Of a stretch of 7,484 nucleotides of DNA, positions 5,809 to 7,484 are shown one piece after another. The stretch comes from Oscillospiraceae bacterium (GTDB taxonomy: Bacteria > Bacillota > Clostridia > Oscillospirales > Oscillospiraceae): the NCBI GenBank assembly GCA_902802215.1, contig CADCLH010000089.1:1-7484 (forward strand), read 5' to 3'. Both the position numbers and the translations under genes were made by a program. A model generated the notes under the pieces. It had not been told where the DNA came from and searched no databases. It saw only the letters and a list, made by a program, of their open reading frames with translations. The stretch's first letter is position 1; each line of letters opens with the position of its first letter.

Positions 5809-6681
5809 TCACAGCACATACAGCACCTCGTCGCGCTTTTCCTCCTCCGCCGTGGTCCCGGGCCGCGATCTCGCGTACTCGGCGGGGTTCATGCCCACCG
5901 CGCTGCGGAAGACGCGGGCGAAGTAGTTGGCGTTGGTAAAGCCGCAGGCGTCGGAGACGAACTGCACGCTGTGTCCCCCCTGCCGCAGCAGGAGACGCGC
6001 GTTTTCAATGCGGACCTGATTGAGATACTTCCCCGGCGTGATGCCCATGTATTTGCAGAAGCAGCGCGTCAGATACTCCTGGCTCACCTCGAGTCGGTCG
6101 GCCAGCTCCCCGATCCCGTCGAGGAAGGCGTATTCGCGCCGCAGGATGCCGAGCGCGGCCTCCACCACAAGCGGCAGCCTACCGCCTTCGGCGGGCTCCG
6201 CGCTCTCGGTCCCGTGCAGGGCCATCAGCAGCTGATATGCCGCGCCGGACGCCTCCCGCGCGGAGAGCGCGTGCCTGCCGTGCGCGGAGAGCAGTCCCAG
6301 CATCCGTTCGACGGCGAGCCCGCCCTTTTCAAAGAACAGTCCGGTTCGCCGACAGTCCGTCAGCACCGCATCGGCCGCGCTGCCGCAGAGCGTCACGCAG
6401 CGCAGCGTACACGGCGAGGCCGCGAGCAGCGACAACTCCTCGCTTCCCGCGAAAGCCGCGGCCTGCGGCGGCTCCATCGTCCAGGCGCGGTCCGCCCAGG
6501 CGATGCGCGCCCGCCCCTCCGCCGGGGCGAGGATATGCCAGCGCCCGGCCTCGCCCGGCACGGTGCGCACACTCCCGGCCTCAAGGGAAAAGACGGACGC
6601 CTCGCAAACGCCCAGAAGCCCCGAGAGAAATTCTCCCGGAGCTTCCAGTACGGTATTCAGCTCTGTGGGCCGACGCTCCAT
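5809..6681 (-). CDS. AraC/XylS-family transcriptional regulator
   Basis: This 290-residue DNA-binding regulator has the AraC-type double helix-turn-helix at the C-terminus: HTH1 at about 188-211 (IGELADRLEVSQEYLTRCF) and HTH2 at about 238-262 (VSDACGFTNANYFARVFR). The family signature GMNPAEYAR (263-271) follows. The N-terminal half (about 1-150) is divergent, with beta-rich segments fitting the cupin-like ligand-binding or dimerisation domain of this family. Its effector is not readable from sequence. The start chosen is the ATG at 6681, whose A is the last base of the upstream ATPase stop (TGATG). The nearest SD-like AAGGAG is 23 nt away, too far to serve, so translation is probably coupled to the ATPase gene. 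An in-frame TTG one codon earlier is less likely. Pairing with a sugar ABC ATPase suggests a role in carbohydrate uptake (inference). Confidence 0.92.
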   Translation of the reverse strand: MERRPTELNTVLEAPGEFLSGLLGVCEASVFSLEAGSVRTVPGEAGRWHILAPAEGRARIAWADRAWTMEPPQAAAFAGSEELSLLAASPCTLRCVTLCGSAADAVLTDCRRTGLFFEKGGLAVERMLGLLSAHGRHALSAREASGAAYQLLMALHGTESAEPAEGGRLPLVVEAALGILRREYAFLDGIGELADRLEVSQEYLTRCFCKYMGITPGKYLNQVRIENARLLLRQGGHSVQFVSDACGFTNANYFARVFRSAVGMNPAEYARSRPGTTAEEEKRDEVLYVL

Positions 6682-7484
6682 CAATGGCAGATGGCGAGCT
6701 CGGTCTCCTTGTCGAAGAAGTGCATGCGGTCCTGCTTGACGGCAACCCGGATGAACTCCTCGACGGGGTGCTCCTCATAAGACGGCATACGCACGATGAC
6801 CTTCTTGTCGCCCACGAAGAGATACATGTTGGTCTCAGCGCCGAGCAACTCGCAGAAGTCGACCTTCGCGTAGAGGCAGTTGGTGTCGTTCCGGTACTCG
6901 ACGGGGAGGAAGTCCTCGGGACGAATGCCGAGAATGACGGTCTTGCCGATGTACGGGGTCAGCGCCTCGTGCTTGAAGGCCGGGATCTCGATCTTCTCGT
7001 TCTCGACCTTGGCAAACAGCTTGCCGTCCTCGGCAAGGATCTCGGCGTCGAGGAAGTTCATCTGCGGCGAGCCGATGAAGCCCGCGACGAAGAGGTTGCA
7101 CGGCGTATCGTACAGCACCTTCGGGGTGTCGTACTGCTGGATCAGGCCGTCCTTCATGACGACGATGCGGTCGCCCATGGTCATGGCCTCGGTCTGGTCG
7201 TGGGTGACGTAGACGAAGGTGGTGTCGAGGCGGCGGTGCAGGCGGGCGATCTCGCTGCGCATGGAGGTACGGAGCTTGGCGTCCAGGTTGGACAGCGGCT
7301 CGTCCAGCAGGAAGACGGCCGGGTTGCGGACCATGGCGCGGCCCAGCGCGACGCGCTGTCTCTGGCCGCCGGAGAGCGCCTTGGGCTTGCGCTCGAGCAG
7401 GTGCTCCAGGTCGAGGATCTTCGCGGCCTCGTGCACGCGCTTGTCGATCTCGTCCTTGGGGACGTTGCGCAGCGTCAGGCCGAA
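6681..7484 (-). CDS. msmX: MalK/MsmX/UgpC-type carbohydrate ABC transporter ATPase (N-terminus outside window)
   Basis: This is the ATP-hydrolysing subunit of a carbohydrate-type (CUT1) importer, acting as a dimer on the cytoplasmic face of two permeases. The 267 residues present lack the start and the Walker A motif, which lie beyond 7484; the frame is open to the edge. Visible in order are the ABC signature ALSGGQRQRVALGRA (36-50), Walker B VFLLDEP (57-63), D-loop SNLDAKLR (65-72) and H-loop VTHDQTEAMTMGDR (93-106). After FIGSPQMNF (137-144) comes a C-terminal regulatory TOBE/MalK-type domain with GIRPEDF (186-192). FGLTLRNVPKDEIDKRV at the edge is typical of MsmX/UgpC proteins. In Gram-positives such an ATPase often serves several sugar importers, and no permease or binding protein is visible here. 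The stop overlaps the start of the AraC-family gene. The name msmX is by family likeness; ugpC is an equally common label. Confidence 0.93.
   Translation of the reverse strand, partial: FGLTLRNVPKDEIDKRVHEAAKILDLEHLLERKPKALSGGQRQRVALGRAMVRNPAVFLLDEPLSNLDAKLRTSMRSEIARLHRRLDTTFVYVTHDQTEAMTMGDRIVVMKDGLIQQYDTPKVLYDTPCNLFVAGFIGSPQMNFLDAEILAEDGKLFAKVENEKIEIPAFKHEALTPYIGKTVILGIRPEDFLPVEYRNDTNCLYAKVDFCELLGAETNMYLFVGDKKVIVRMPSYEEHPVEEFIRVAVKQDRMHFFDKETELAICH

Noticed and set aside
5971..6780. 269-residue + strand frame opposite the AraC-family gene and the end of the ABC ATPase gene
   Set aside because: It is antisense to two clearly identified genes, shows no recognisable domain, and again results from high GC.

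Overview
The window looks like chromosomal DNA of a high-GC Gram-positive gut-type bacterium of the class Clostridia, plausibly Oscillospiraceae-like. This rests on four things: a PheS C-terminus with the cysteine-rich insert common in Firmicutes, an IreB-family protein (a Firmicutes signature), an MsmX/UgpC-type sugar ABC ATPase, and short GC-rich dispersed-type repeats that resemble, from memory, elements of such genomes. The family-level placement is inference.

Layout, left to right. (1) Positions 1-2975: the end of pheS, then pheT, on the + strand with tight operon spacing. Together they encode phenylalanyl-tRNA synthetase. PheT carries about 100 extra residues next to its tRNA-binding domain. 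(2) 2976-3370: a promoter-like sequence, a short ireB-family gene on the + strand and a strong intrinsic terminator, so ireB looks like a single-gene unit. (3) 3371-3766: no credible gene. This stretch holds several GC-rich palindromic repeats and a 19-bp tandem duplication. (4) 3767-5683: an abrupt shift to AT-richer DNA. It contains an extended -10 promoter candidate, a 113-nt sequence that folds end to end into one long hairpin, a terminator-like hairpin, a good ribosome binding site, and one gene for a multi-spanning membrane protein that resembles GT-C (PMT/ArnT-like) glycosyltransferases. (5) 5684-5808: a 20-bp inverted repeat that probably terminates transcription from both sides. (6) 5809-7484: GC-rich again, minus strand. 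A MalK/MsmX/UgpC-type ABC ATPase (N-terminus outside the window) is followed by an AraC-family regulator whose start codon overlaps the ATPase stop (TGATG), which suggests a translationally coupled sugar-uptake and regulation pair.

Most of the window is housekeeping. The unusual part is the AT-rich insert at about 3767-5683. It is a single putative surface-glycan or lipid-modifying enzyme of foreign composition whose leader has the order promoter, long structured RNA, terminator hairpin, RBS. That order suggests a cis-acting attenuator or an undescribed structured RNA. A miniature inverted-repeat element is the main alternative.
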